Below are positions 8,277-15,589 of a DNA stretch of 64,000 nucleotides, in pieces. Within the stretch, counting starts at the first letter, position 1. Each line of letters begins with the position of its first letter. Both the position numbers and the translations under genes were made by a program. The notes below the pieces were generated by a model. The model was not told the DNA's origin and made no database searches. It saw only the letters and a program-made list of their open reading frames with translations. The stretch comes from SIG636 sp045592105. GTDB lineage: Bacteria; Bacillota; Clostridia; Oscillospirales; CAG-382. The stretch lies in assembly GCA_045592105.1 (NCBI GenBank), contig JAZNUB010000045.1:13922-77921 (forward strand), read 5' to 3'.

Positions 8277-9385
8277 CAGTTGCCGCTTCCTTTCTTAAGG
8301 TCTATCTCGGCAGAGTATCTGCCAACCACCTTCAGCTTATCGCAATGCTCCTTAAGCTCCGATAGCATCTGCTTGCCCTCGTCAGAGCTTTCGTCCCCCT
8401 CTGCTTCAACGTAGAAGTAATATTGCCACGCAGGCTCGCCCATCGGGCGGCTTCTAAGCGCCTTCATATTGAAGCCGTGCTTACCTATTACGTTGATAGC
8501 CTGCGCCAAAGCACCTGCAACGTGGTTTACCGTAAACAGCAGGAAGAACGTACTGTCCTTACCGTATGCCGCCTTGTTATCCACCCTGGAGAACACTGCA
8601 AAGCGCGTTGTATTCTGTGCGCTTGCGTTTATATCGTGGTCAATAACCGTAAGCCCGTATAACGCCGCCGTTTCCGCGCTTGCTATTGCCGCCGTGTGTA
8701 TATCCCCGCGCTCGCTAACGTTTTTTGCCGCTATCGCCGTGTTGGTTGCCTGTATCTGCTCAAAGCCGTGCTCCTTAATATACCGCGCGCATTGGCTTAA
8801 CGCTTGCGGATGGCTTATAACGCGCTTGATGTCAGATGCCTTTGCGCCCTCAAGCCCTAAAAGGTTTTGGCTTATTCTAAGGTCGTATACACCGTTTACG
8901 TATAAACTGCCGTCAAACATTAAATCGGTAACCTGCCCAACCTCACCTGCAAAGCTGTTTTCTATCGGAAGCACGGCACAGTCACACTCCCCGTCCACAA
9001 CGGCGCTGTAAGCACTTTTAAAATCGGGGTACGAAACCGTTTCACCGTCGGGGAAAATGCGTGAAGCCGCTATGTGTGCAAACGCACCCTCAACGCCGCT
9101 GTATGCAACGCGTAATCCATTCATTAAGCGGTGCTGATACTGCTTTGAAAGCTCCATGTTGTACTTTAGAAAGTTGATGTAGTAGGAGCGTATATCCTCG
9201 TCCTCAACGTAAGCAGAGTTTCTGGCTATAACCGCCGCTTCACGCGCTTCGTCAAGGATAGGCAAGCCGCGCTCCGCCTTATACTTAGCAACCTGCTTTA
9301 CCGCGTTCATACGCTGTGTAAAAAGCACTGCAAGCTCCTTGTCTATACGGTTTATCTCATCCCTTGCCAACGATAGCTTTTCCAT
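8276..9385 (-). CDS. pheA: bifunctional chorismate mutase-prephenate dehydratase (P-protein)
   Basis: Makes prephenate from chorismate and then phenylpyruvate, the phenylalanine branch. Residues 1 to about 90 are an AroQ-type chorismate mutase helical domain (RDEINRIDKEL, QRMNAVKQVAKYKAERGLPI). Residues about 93-270 are prephenate dehydratase (YSGVEGAFAHIAA, LPIENSFAGEV, NTTRFAVFSR). An ACT domain follows with LRSRPMGEPAWQYYFYVE, the likely Phe-binding feedback site. I chose the ATG at 9385: GGAGG lies six bases upstream. An in-frame upstream start (9463) would place the attenuator hairpin inside the gene and is rejected. First gene of the operon, 369 residues. Confidence 0.96.
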   Translation of the reverse strand: MEKLSLARDEINRIDKELAVLFTQRMNAVKQVAKYKAERGLPILDEAREAAVIARNSAYVEDEDIRSYYINFLKYNMELSKQYQHRLMNGLRVAYSGVEGAFAHIAASRIFPDGETVSYPDFKSAYSAVVDGECDCAVLPIENSFAGEVGQVTDLMFDGSLYVNGVYDLRISQNLLGLEGAKASDIKRVISHPQALSQCARYIKEHGFEQIQATNTAIAAKNVSERGDIHTAAIASAETAALYGLTVIDHDINASAQNTTRFAVFSRVDNKAAYGKDSTFFLLFTVNHVAGALAQAINVIGKHGFNMKALRSRPMGEPAWQYYFYVEAEGDESSDEGKQMLSELKEHCDKLKVVGRYSAEIDLKKGSGN

Positions 9386-9400
9386 ACCAACCTCCGAAAC

Positions 9401-9449
9401 AAAATAAAAAAGCCCACAGCCTTTTTGACAACGCCAAAAAGCGGTGGAC
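9401..9449 (-). terminator. attenuator terminator in the pheA leader
   Basis: On the minus strand a long stem runs from GTCCAC (9449-9444) to GTGGGC (9417-9412), with an inner TTTTTG/CAAAAA stem, and is followed by TTTTTTATTTT. It sits between the leader peptide stop (9476) and the pheA ribosome site, so it would abort transcription before pheA. The 5' arm GGTCCACCGC (9450-9441) can instead pair with GCGATGGATT (9511-9502), which lies inside the leader reading frame just past its Tyr/Phe codons; this is a candidate antiterminator. The switch is inferred. Confidence 0.82.
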
Positions 9450-9475
9450 CATACCTTTAACAAAACCGAACCCGT

Positions 9476-9547
9476 TTAGCGGGCAAGACCTTGTGCGGTG
9501 CAATCCATCGCGCATATAAAGTAGTAATAATAAAAGCCTTTAAACAT
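9476..9547 (-). CDS. Phe/Tyr-rich leader peptide of the aromatic operon
   Basis: A 23-codon reading frame that begins MFKGFYYYYF: seven of the first ten residues are Phe or Tyr, including four Tyr codons in a row, the two end products of this operon. It starts about 30 bases downstream of a consensus promoter, has an AGGAAAGG element upstream, and ends just before an intrinsic terminator. This is the classical layout of ribosome-mediated attenuation, as in the enterobacterial pheA and trp leaders. Low charged tRNA-Phe or tRNA-Tyr should stall the ribosome and favour readthrough. A small hairpin (9471-9484) spans the stop codon. Confidence 0.85.
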   Translation of the reverse strand: MFKGFYYYYFICAMDCTAQGLAR

Positions 9548-9579
9548 TGCACCAAACACCTTTCCTAAAACTTTTCTGT

Positions 9580-9608
9580 ATTTTACACCCATTAATACGC
9601 TTTGTCAA
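9580..9608 (-). promoter_or_regulatory. sigma-A promoter of the aromatic operon
   Basis: On the minus strand: -35 TTGACA (9608-9603), 17-base spacer, -10 TAAAAT (9585-9580). The -35 is perfect and the -10 has one mismatch. It drives the leader peptide and the eight-gene operon. The stretch from 9609 to 9713, up to the divergent promoter, is AT-rich with no gene seen. Confidence 0.88.
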
Positions 9609-9713
9609 GCCCCTTTTTGCATAAAAACGGAATAATTATTATTTTTGCGTTTTTCCACCTTTTGGTATACTCAACAAAAGGTATTAAATTTAGATTAAAA
9701 TGTTCATTTTCCA

Positions 9714-9742
9714 TTGACACAAAACAAAGCCTGTGATATTAT
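9714..9742 (+). promoter_or_regulatory. sigma-A promoter of the cohesin-dockerin gene
   Basis: -35 TTGACA (9714-9719), 17-base spacer, -10 TATTAT (9737-9742). It points away from the aromatic operon promoter and lies 42 bases before the start codon at 9785. Confidence 0.88.
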
Positions 9743-9784
9743 TACATATAAGAAGTTTAAGCTTGAAGGAATAGGTGGTTATAT

Positions 9785-10543
9785 ATGAAAAAATACTTGA
9801 ATAGGCTTTTGGCTGTTATGCTTGTTGCCGTTTTGGTATGCGCTTGCATCCCTGCCGTAACGGCTTCCGCGGCAGAGGCGGAGTTTGATGTGGTTGTTAC
9901 CCCTGATAAAAACAGGGTAACCTATGGCGATACCGTTACCTTTACCGTGGCGATTGAAAACATTACTGCTTCGGGCGGTTTGCTTTCGGTGGACGTGCCT
10001 TTCCGTTTTGACCCTAACGTGTTTGAGTTCGTTGGCGAAACAGCGGTTTTCCCCACCGTTTGGCAAAACCCGCAGGATTTTAGCTACAAAACCGATAAGA
10101 ACGGCCTTTTGTGGCTTAGAGTGTTGGAGGATGGGGATGAGTTTTCCTCCACCGCAGGCTGTACCGAAAACAGGGCTATATGCTTTAGCGTTACGCTAAA
10201 GGTTAAGGACGGCGCAAAGCTTGCCGGCACTACCGTTACCACTAATGGGGACGGGGCTTTTGAAGCGGCTTGCGGCACCTGTGCGGATGGGCAGTGTACC
10301 GTTGCGTTGGGCGCAGGTAAAAGCGGCACCGTTACGATAGTTGAGTTTATTATGGGTGACGTTAATGGTGACGGCGTGGCTGACAATACCGATGCCGCTG
10401 TGATTTTGCGTTATGACGCGGGCGTTATTAACCTTACGGACGGGCAGCTTAAGGCAGGCGACGTTAACGGTGACGGCGGTGTTGATAATCTTGACGCGGC
10501 AAAAATATTGCAGTATGATGCAGGCATTATAGATAGCCTTTAA
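9785..10543 (+). CDS. secreted cohesin-like plus dockerin protein
   Basis: A 252-residue secreted protein. Residues 1 to about 30 are a signal peptide ending TASAAEA. Residues about 32-185 resemble a cohesin/CBM-like beta-sandwich (VTPDKNRVTYGDTVTFTVAI, then LSVDVPFRFDPNVFEFVG, then ICFSVTLKVKDGA). Residues about 191-252 are a type I dockerin with two calcium-binding F-hand repeats (GDVNGDGVADNTDAA and GDVNGDGGVDNLDAA). A cohesin-like module on a dockerin would make this a one-site adaptor that both docks and receives, but sequence alone cannot show that the sandwich binds a dockerin. GGTGG lies upstream of the ATG. It has its own promoter and terminator. Confidence 0.8.
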   Translation: MKKYLNRLLAVMLVAVLVCACIPAVTASAAEAEFDVVVTPDKNRVTYGDTVTFTVAIENITASGGLLSVDVPFRFDPNVFEFVGETAVFPTVWQNPQDFSYKTDKNGLLWLRVLEDGDEFSSTAGCTENRAICFSVTLKVKDGAKLAGTTVTTNGDGAFEAACGTCADGQCTVALGAGKSGTVTIVEFIMGDVNGDGVADNTDAAVILRYDAGVINLTDGQLKAGDVNGDGGVDNLDAAKILQYDAGIIDSL

Positions 10544-10565
10544 ACAAAATTAAATATAATCTGAG

Positions 10566-10597
10566 ATCGGGCAGCAAAGGCTTGCCCGATTTTTTTA
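10566..10597 (+). terminator. intrinsic terminator after the cohesin-dockerin gene
   Basis: ATCGGGCA (10566-10573) pairs with TGCCCGAT (10583-10590), nine-base loop, followed by a run of seven T. It lies just downstream of the stop codon at 10543. Confidence 0.92.
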
Positions 10598-10705
10598 TTG
10601 GGGCGATTTGCCGTTTTGCAAGGCGATTTCAGACATTTAATTATAGAGAGCAAGAAAAAACTTTGACGGGGAATTGTTAACGTTTTTTAAAAAAATGAAA
10701 AAATG

Positions 10706-10734
10706 TTGACTTTTTGGGCAAAAGCTTGTATTAT
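10706..10734 (+). promoter_or_regulatory. sigma-A promoter upstream of a gene remnant
   Basis: -35 TTGACT (10706-10711), 17-base spacer, -10 TATTAT (10729-10734). It now reads through the remnant at 10741-11018 into the dockerin gene at 11029, and is probably that gene's working promoter. Confidence 0.75.
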
Positions 10735-10740
10735 TATAGA

Positions 10741-11018
10741 GTAAAGGAAATAGAAGAACAAGTAAACGCGCTTAGCTCTCTTGCTGCAGTTGAAGAGCTC
10801 CTGTGTATGTCTATATGCTTTGACTACCTTACAGGTAACTATAACCACGAGTATTGGTCTGTTGAGAACAAATCCGTTGCAAGTATTTCGCTTTCGGGTG
10901 GTATTTTAAAGTCATTTTTTCTGAAAATGGAGTCGAATATGAGGTGGTACAAATGGGTATTGTTTTGTATTGTATTTTTTTTGGGGTTGGATTATATAAT
11001 TTAAAAATTTACTTTTAG
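10741..11018 (+). pseudogene. decayed fragment paralogous to the downstream dockerin protein
   Basis: Translated from 10741, the text EEQVNALSSL...YWSVENKSVASISLSGG matches ECVNKLASL...VWKISDSNVASISLSGG of the protein at 11029, close to its Ig-like module. The fragment starts mid-domain directly after a promoter, with no signal peptide and no start of its own (only a TTG inside the promoter). After about 10910 a different frame reads VIFSENGVEYEVVQMG and stops at 11018, which suggests a frameshift. The 10544-11028 gap otherwise holds only the terminator and the promoter listed here. Together these point to a truncated, broken gene copy. Confidence 0.6.
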
Positions 11019-11028
11019 GAGGAACATC

Positions 11029-12210
11029 GTGATGAGTGTATTCAGAAAAACCATTGTTTTGCTTCTTTCGCTTGTTTTTATTGCATCAACTTTTTGCATA
11101 AGCGGTAATGCGGTAGAGCCAACAGAACCTATTTTTACATACGATAATAGCATTGTAGCAATGGTTACGGTAGATACGGAGAGAAGCTTTGTGCCTGACG
11201 ACTTTCCTGAAATTGATTGCAACGCGGTATATGTGGTAAGCAAGCTAAAAACTGACACATGGTACGATTACGAGCTTGTATTAACTCTTGATGGTAATGT
11301 GAACAATGCGTTGTCTGCTGTTTGCGCTAATTCTATGGTTAGTTTAGCAAAACGCAATTCTTATGCGCTTGAAGCTTCTGTTGTTGAGTTAAGCAAGAGT
11401 GAACTCGTTTTGCCTATCGGAAAAAGCGCTGAGTTGGAAATAGCTAAGTTTATTGACGTTGTAGCTCGCAATATTGTTGGCGTTGCGTTTGAAATAGACA
11501 GCGAGGTTATTGCTGATGATAGCATACAAAGCGGATGCTTTGATGACTATGGTATAAAAAACTTTTGGTCTGCCGCTAATTCAAGAATTGATGATAGTTT
11601 TGAATGTTTAAAAGACAGCAATAATTCTTTTTCTTGGGCAGATGAGGGACAAGTTAGCACCAACGGCTTGTATTTTGGTATATTTAATAATGAATTGGGC
11701 GACGTGTACAACATCGTTGATGTAATTGAGTGCGTAAACAAGCTTGCAAGCTTGAGAGGCATAAACTCTGTGGTGCTTTGCGATGATACATTTCCCAGTG
11801 GTAATCCATGGGAGGAAGTATGGAAAATTAGTGACAGTAATGTTGCCTCAATAAGCCTATCCGGCGGAACATCTGCGGATATAAATCAGGGTATAGCAAC
11901 CGATATAGGGCAAACCGCAACTGTTACAGGGCTTTCTGCGGGCAGCACCACCTTAAGCTTTGAAAGAAGCGGTTTTGGCGCTTACGGATGTGCTATTTGT
12001 TCAATTATCGTGGTTTCACCTGCCGATGTAAATGGTGACGGCGTGGCTGACAATACCGATGCCGCTGTGATTTTGCGTTATGACGCGGGCGCTATCGACC
12101 TTACGGACGTGCAGCTTAAGGCAGGCGACGTTAACGGTGACGGCGAGGTTGATAATCTTGATGCGGCAAAAATATTGCAGTACGATGCAGGCATTATAGA
12201 TAGCCTTTAA
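11029..12210 (+). CDS. secreted dockerin protein with Ig-like (Big_2-type) module
   Basis: A 393-residue exported protein. Residues 1 to about 28 are a signal peptide (KTIVLLLSLVFIASTFCISGNA). The next roughly 250 residues match nothing I can name. Residues about 265-330 resemble a bacterial Ig-like repeat (VASISLSGG...TATVTGLSAGSTTLSF). Residues about 332-393 are a type I dockerin. The dockerin coding sequence is nearly identical to that of the gene at 9785, implying recent duplication or gene conversion. AGGAGG serves either the GTG at 11029 or the ATG at 11032. The presence of a dockerin implies attachment to a cellulosome-like complex; no catalytic domain is visible. Confidence 0.8.
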   Translation: MMSVFRKTIVLLLSLVFIASTFCISGNAVEPTEPIFTYDNSIVAMVTVDTERSFVPDDFPEIDCNAVYVVSKLKTDTWYDYELVLTLDGNVNNALSAVCANSMVSLAKRNSYALEASVVELSKSELVLPIGKSAELEIAKFIDVVARNIVGVAFEIDSEVIADDSIQSGCFDDYGIKNFWSAANSRIDDSFECLKDSNNSFSWADEGQVSTNGLYFGIFNNELGDVYNIVDVIECVNKLASLRGINSVVLCDDTFPSGNPWEEVWKISDSNVASISLSGGTSADINQGIATDIGQTATVTGLSAGSTTLSFERSGFGAYGCAICSIIVVSPADVNGDGVADNTDAAVILRYDAGAIDLTDVQLKAGDVNGDGEVDNLDAAKILQYDAGIIDSL

Positions 12211-12228
12211 ACACAACAGTGGTTATTA

Positions 12229-12268
12229 AACGCACAAAGCAAAATCTTTGCTTTGTGCGTTTTTTTCT
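12229..12268 (+). terminator. intrinsic terminator after the second dockerin gene
   Basis: A 15-base stem, 12229-12243 pairing with 12247-12261, three-base loop, followed by T-rich sequence. It separates the dockerin gene from the promoter at 12270. Confidence 0.93.
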
Positions 12269-12269
12269 A

Positions 12270-12298
12270 TTGTTTTTTGGGGTGAAAGGTGGTATACT
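12270..12298 (+). promoter_or_regulatory. promoter of the TSCPD-cysE-GH78 operon
   Basis: -35 TTGTTT (12270-12275), 17-base spacer, -10 TATACT (12293-12298), 33 bases before the start codon at 12331. Confidence 0.65.
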
Positions 12299-12330
12299 GT
12301 ACTTGGATTTTTTTATCTGGGGGAAAGTGT

Positions 12331-12594
12331 ATGAGATACAGCTATAAAACACGCGGTGTTTGCTCTTCCGAGATATCGTTTGATATGGATGAAAACGGCA
12401 TCGTTACCAACGTTAGATTTGTTGGCGGCTGCAACGGCAACCTTAAAGCGATATCAAGCTTGGTAAACGGATGGAATTATAAAGACATTGTTGAGAGAAC
12501 CAAGGGCAATACTTGCGGCCCGCGTCCTACCTCCTGTGCGGACCAGTTTGCTTTGGCGCTTCAGGCGGCGGCAGAGAAAGCGGGGCTTTTGTAA
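12331..12594 (+). CDS. TSCPD domain protein
   Basis: An 87-residue protein of the short TSCPD-domain family (cysteine-containing, function unknown; the same domain also appears at the C-terminus of some ribonucleotide reductases). Visible landmarks are TRGVCSSEISFDMDENGIV, RFVGGCNGNLKAISSLV and the family-naming segment NTCGPRPTSCADQFA with two Cys. I chose the ATG at 12331 because GGGGGAAA precedes it; the in-frame upstream start would overlap the promoter. It is coupled to cysE by TAATG. A link to cysteine metabolism is suggested by that coupling only. Confidence 0.85.
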   Translation: MRYSYKTRGVCSSEISFDMDENGIVTNVRFVGGCNGNLKAISSLVNGWNYKDIVERTKGNTCGPRPTSCADQFALALQAAAEKAGLL

Positions 12595-13304
12595 TGACCT
12601 TTTCGCTAAGTTTTGATTTCAGCGCACCTGCGTTGGCAAAAAAATACGCTCAAACGGCTAAACGGCTGTATGCCGATTTTAACGAGTATATGGACAGCGT
12701 TAAAAAGCGTGACCCTGCGGCTGTTAGCAACGCGCAGATAATGCTTTTGTATTCGGGCGTTCACGCAGTTGCGGCGCATCGTATAGCGCACGCATTATAT
12801 AACAAGGGCTATGTTTTTGCGGCGCGTGCCGTATCACAGATAGCAAGGCATTTTACGGGGATAGAGATACACCCTGCCGCAAGAATTGGCAAGTGCCTGT
12901 TTATCGACCACGGTATGGGCGTTGTTATAGGTGAAACTGCCGAGATAGGCAATTACTGCACTATATATCAGGGCGCAACGCTTGGCGGTACGGGGAAGGA
13001 CACGGGCAAACGCCACCCAACGCTTGGCGATAACGTTATGGTTGGTGCGGGTGCCAAGGTGTTAGGCCCCTTCACGGTGGGCAACGGTGCGAAGATAGCC
13101 TCCGGTGCGGTGGTGCTTTGCAAGGTGCCCGATGAAACAACGGCGGTTGGGATACCAGCAAAGCCTGTTAATAAAAGTAAGGACAGCAGCGGCAATCTTG
13201 ACCAGATACATATACCCGACCCTGTTAACCAAATGATAAAAGCGCTTGAGGAGCGCATCTTGGAGCTTGAAAAAGAGATTAATGCCTTAAACGGCAATAA
13301 ATAA
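12594..13304 (+). CDS. cysE: serine O-acetyltransferase
   Basis: Acetylates L-serine with acetyl-CoA to O-acetylserine, the precursor of cysteine. The 236-residue protein has a helical N-terminal part ending AHRIAHALYNKGY, then a left-handed beta-helix of hexapeptide repeats (IHPAARIGKCLFIDHGMGVVIGE, IGNYCTIYQGATLGGTGKDTGKRHPTLGD) and a helical tail. The catalytic His-Asp region IDHGMG is present. I start at the ATG at 12594 overlapping the TSCPD stop; the longer upstream frame is an artefact of that gene's alternate frame. No O-acetylserine sulfhydrylase is seen in the window. Confidence 0.95.
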   Translation: MTFSLSFDFSAPALAKKYAQTAKRLYADFNEYMDSVKKRDPAAVSNAQIMLLYSGVHAVAAHRIAHALYNKGYVFAARAVSQIARHFTGIEIHPAARIGKCLFIDHGMGVVIGETAEIGNYCTIYQGATLGGTGKDTGKRHPTLGDNVMVGAGAKVLGPFTVGNGAKIASGAVVLCKVPDETTAVGIPAKPVNKSKDSSGNLDQIHIPDPVNQMIKALEERILELEKEINALNGNK

Positions 13305-13315
13305 AAGGTGATTAT

Positions 13316-15589
13316 ATGATATTTGATGGCGCAAAATGGATAAGCAACGGCGTAAGAGAATACGTTGGCACCGTTGAGGGTGTGCGTGCTAACCCCGCAC
13401 CGTATTTTCGCAAGGATTTTACCGTGGATAAAGGGCTTGTTAAAGCAACGCTTTACGCAACTGCAAAGGGCGTTTACGAGGCGTATGTGAACGATACCTT
13501 CGCGGGGGACGAGCTTTTTACACCCGGCTTTACCAACTATAACAAGCTGATACTGTTTCAGGAATATGACGTTACGGAGAAGCTGCACAAGGGCAAAAAC
13601 ACTTTCGGCGCGGTAGTGTCGGAGGGGTGGTATGCAGGGCACATTGCGTTTCAGAAGCGGCAGTATTTCGGCGCTTGGCCCGTTTGCCTGCTTATGAAGC
13701 TTGTGCTTGAATACAAGAACGGCCGCATAGAAGAAATAGTTACGGACAGCAGCTTTAAAACCACCACGGGCAGAATACTTGCCAGCAGTATACTTGACGG
13801 CGAGGTTGTTGATAACCGCCTGCCCGAAAGCTATGAGATGTTTTCCTCCGGTATGAACGTGGACGAGTGGGACAATGCCACCGAGGAGGGAAGTGACTTT
13901 TCGTTGCTTGCCCCGCAGGAGGAGGAGCCTGTTCGTTTCTGCCACCGTTTAAAGGGTGTGTGCATCGGGCACGATAGGGGTGATATCTACGATTTCGGTC
14001 AGAACGCGGCAGGCGTTTTGTACCTTAACGTTAAGGCTGATGAGGACACTAAGATTACGCTTCGCCACGCCGAGATGATGGATGGTGACAAGCTTTATAC
14101 CGCAAACCTGCGCCTTGCAAGGTGTGAGGACGTTTTCTATTGCCGCGGCGGCAGGCAGATACTAACGCCCACCTTTACCTTCCACGGCTTCCGCTATGCC
14201 GAGGTTATAGTGGAGGGCGGCGATGCAAAGGTTACGGATATATTCTTTAACGTTTGTCATAACGACCTTACGCGTACCGGTGAATTTGATTGTTCAAGCG
14301 AGCTTATCAATAAAATATATACCAACACGCTATGGAGCCAGCGCAGTAACTTCCTTTCCGTGCCTACGGATTGCCCGCAAAGGGATGAACGCCTTGGTTG
14401 GACGGGGGATGCACAGATATTCTGTGTTAGCGCAATGTATAACGCGGATTGCAAGCGTTTCTTGGCGCGCTATCTGCGTGATATAAGGCTTGACCAGCGC
14501 GATAACGGTGCAGTAACCGACATAGCGCCCGACCTTTTGGGGCTTACGGGTGAGGGAACGGCCGCTTGGGGTGATGCGGTTTGCGTTATCCCCTATAACC
14601 ACTACGTTATGTACGGCGACCTTACCATACTTGAGGACAATATAGAGGCTATGAAAAAGTGGGTTGAGTATCTGCGTACCCACAGCACTAATCTTATAAG
14701 ACCTGCCGAGGGGTACGGAGATTGGCTTTCCGTATACGAGGAAACGGATAAGAGCGTGCTTGCCACCGCGTATTTTGCATACAGCACCTTGCTAACCGCA
14801 AAAAGCCTTGACTATTTGGGTGAGGACAGCGAGTATTATTACGAACTGTACGAGCAGGTTAAGCAAGCGTTTAACGCGGAGTTTGTGGACGAACAGGGGA
14901 TGATAAGAAGCGATACGCAAACCTGCTATCTGCTGGCTTTAAACTTTGGGCTTTGTGACGATAGGGAAGGCTGCTTTGCACACCTGCTTCGCACGCTTGA
15001 AAGGCGCGATAACCACCTTACCACGGGCTTTGTGGGCGTTAGCCTGCTGTTGCCCACGCTTTGCGAGTTTGGGCGCGAGGATTTGGCGTATGCGCTTATC
15101 CTTTCTACTGACTATCCTTCCTGGGGCTTCTCCGTTAAAAACGGTGCCACCACGATATGGGAGCGTTGGAACAGCTACACGCCCGAAAACGGCTTTGGCG
15201 ACGTTGGTATGAACTCCTTTAACCACTATTCCTTGGGCTCCTGCGTACAATGGATGTATTCGTATATGCTTGGTATCAAGCCCGATGAAAGCGCGCCGGG
15301 CTTTGAAAAGCTTATAATCAAGCCTGTTACAGACCCCTTGCATAGGGTAACAAACGCTTGCGGCCACTACGATAGCGAGTGCGGCAGGATAGACGTTGAT
15401 TGGACGGACGAAAACGGTATAGTAACGCTTAACGTATACAAGCCTGCGGATATGAGCGTTAACGTTGATATCAAGGGCGATATCGTTTCCGTTGCGGTAG
15501 ACGGTGAAGCCGCAACGCTTTCTATGGTAGCGGGTGCAGAGGAAATAACCATAAAATACAGACCGCAACACGGAGGTATAGAGCTATGA
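13316..15589 (+). CDS. alpha-L-rhamnosidase, glycoside hydrolase family 78
   Basis: Hydrolyses terminal alpha-L-rhamnosides. The 757 residues show the GH78 order: an N-terminal beta-sandwich (YFRKDFTVDKG, LYATAKGVYEAYVN, GFTNYNKLILFQEYDVT), the concanavalin-like domain ending FTFHGFRYAEV, and an (alpha/alpha)6 barrel with CPQRDERLGWTGDAQIF near residues 352-368 (general acid region) and GATTIWERWNSYTPENGFGDVGMNSFNH farther on (catalytic base region), then a C-terminal beta domain. No signal peptide is present, so it acts on imported glycosides in the cytoplasm. It overlaps the ROK kinase by four bases. The rhamnose released can feed rhaA/rhaD at the window start. Confidence 0.94.
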   Translation: MIFDGAKWISNGVREYVGTVEGVRANPAPYFRKDFTVDKGLVKATLYATAKGVYEAYVNDTFAGDELFTPGFTNYNKLILFQEYDVTEKLHKGKNTFGAVVSEGWYAGHIAFQKRQYFGAWPVCLLMKLVLEYKNGRIEEIVTDSSFKTTTGRILASSILDGEVVDNRLPESYEMFSSGMNVDEWDNATEEGSDFSLLAPQEEEPVRFCHRLKGVCIGHDRGDIYDFGQNAAGVLYLNVKADEDTKITLRHAEMMDGDKLYTANLRLARCEDVFYCRGGRQILTPTFTFHGFRYAEVIVEGGDAKVTDIFFNVCHNDLTRTGEFDCSSELINKIYTNTLWSQRSNFLSVPTDCPQRDERLGWTGDAQIFCVSAMYNADCKRFLARYLRDIRLDQRDNGAVTDIAPDLLGLTGEGTAAWGDAVCVIPYNHYVMYGDLTILEDNIEAMKKWVEYLRTHSTNLIRPAEGYGDWLSVYEETDKSVLATAYFAYSTLLTAKSLDYLGEDSEYYYELYEQVKQAFNAEFVDEQGMIRSDTQTCYLLALNFGLCDDREGCFAHLLRTLERRDNHLTTGFVGVSLLLPTLCEFGREDLAYALILSTDYPSWGFSVKNGATTIWERWNSYTPENGFGDVGMNSFNHYSLGSCVQWMYSYMLGIKPDESAPGFEKLIIKPVTDPLHRVTNACGHYDSECGRIDVDWTDENGIVTLNVYKPADMSVNVDIKGDIVSVAVDGEAATLSMVAGAEEITIKYRPQHGGIEL

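Noticed and set aside
9386..9463. Upstream in-frame start for pheA adding 26 residues
   Set aside because: It would translate through the attenuator hairpin; the ATG at 9385 has GGAGG and begins the chorismate mutase domain.
9623..9654. AAAAACG...CGTTTTT inverted repeat between the divergent promoters, as an operator
   Set aside because: Short, AT-rich and off-centre from its ATAATTAT core; no regulator to assign.
10714..11004. 96-codon frame as an intact gene
   Set aside because: Its TTG start lies inside the promoter spacer; the homologous part starts mid-domain and shifts frame near 10910, so it is treated as a remnant.
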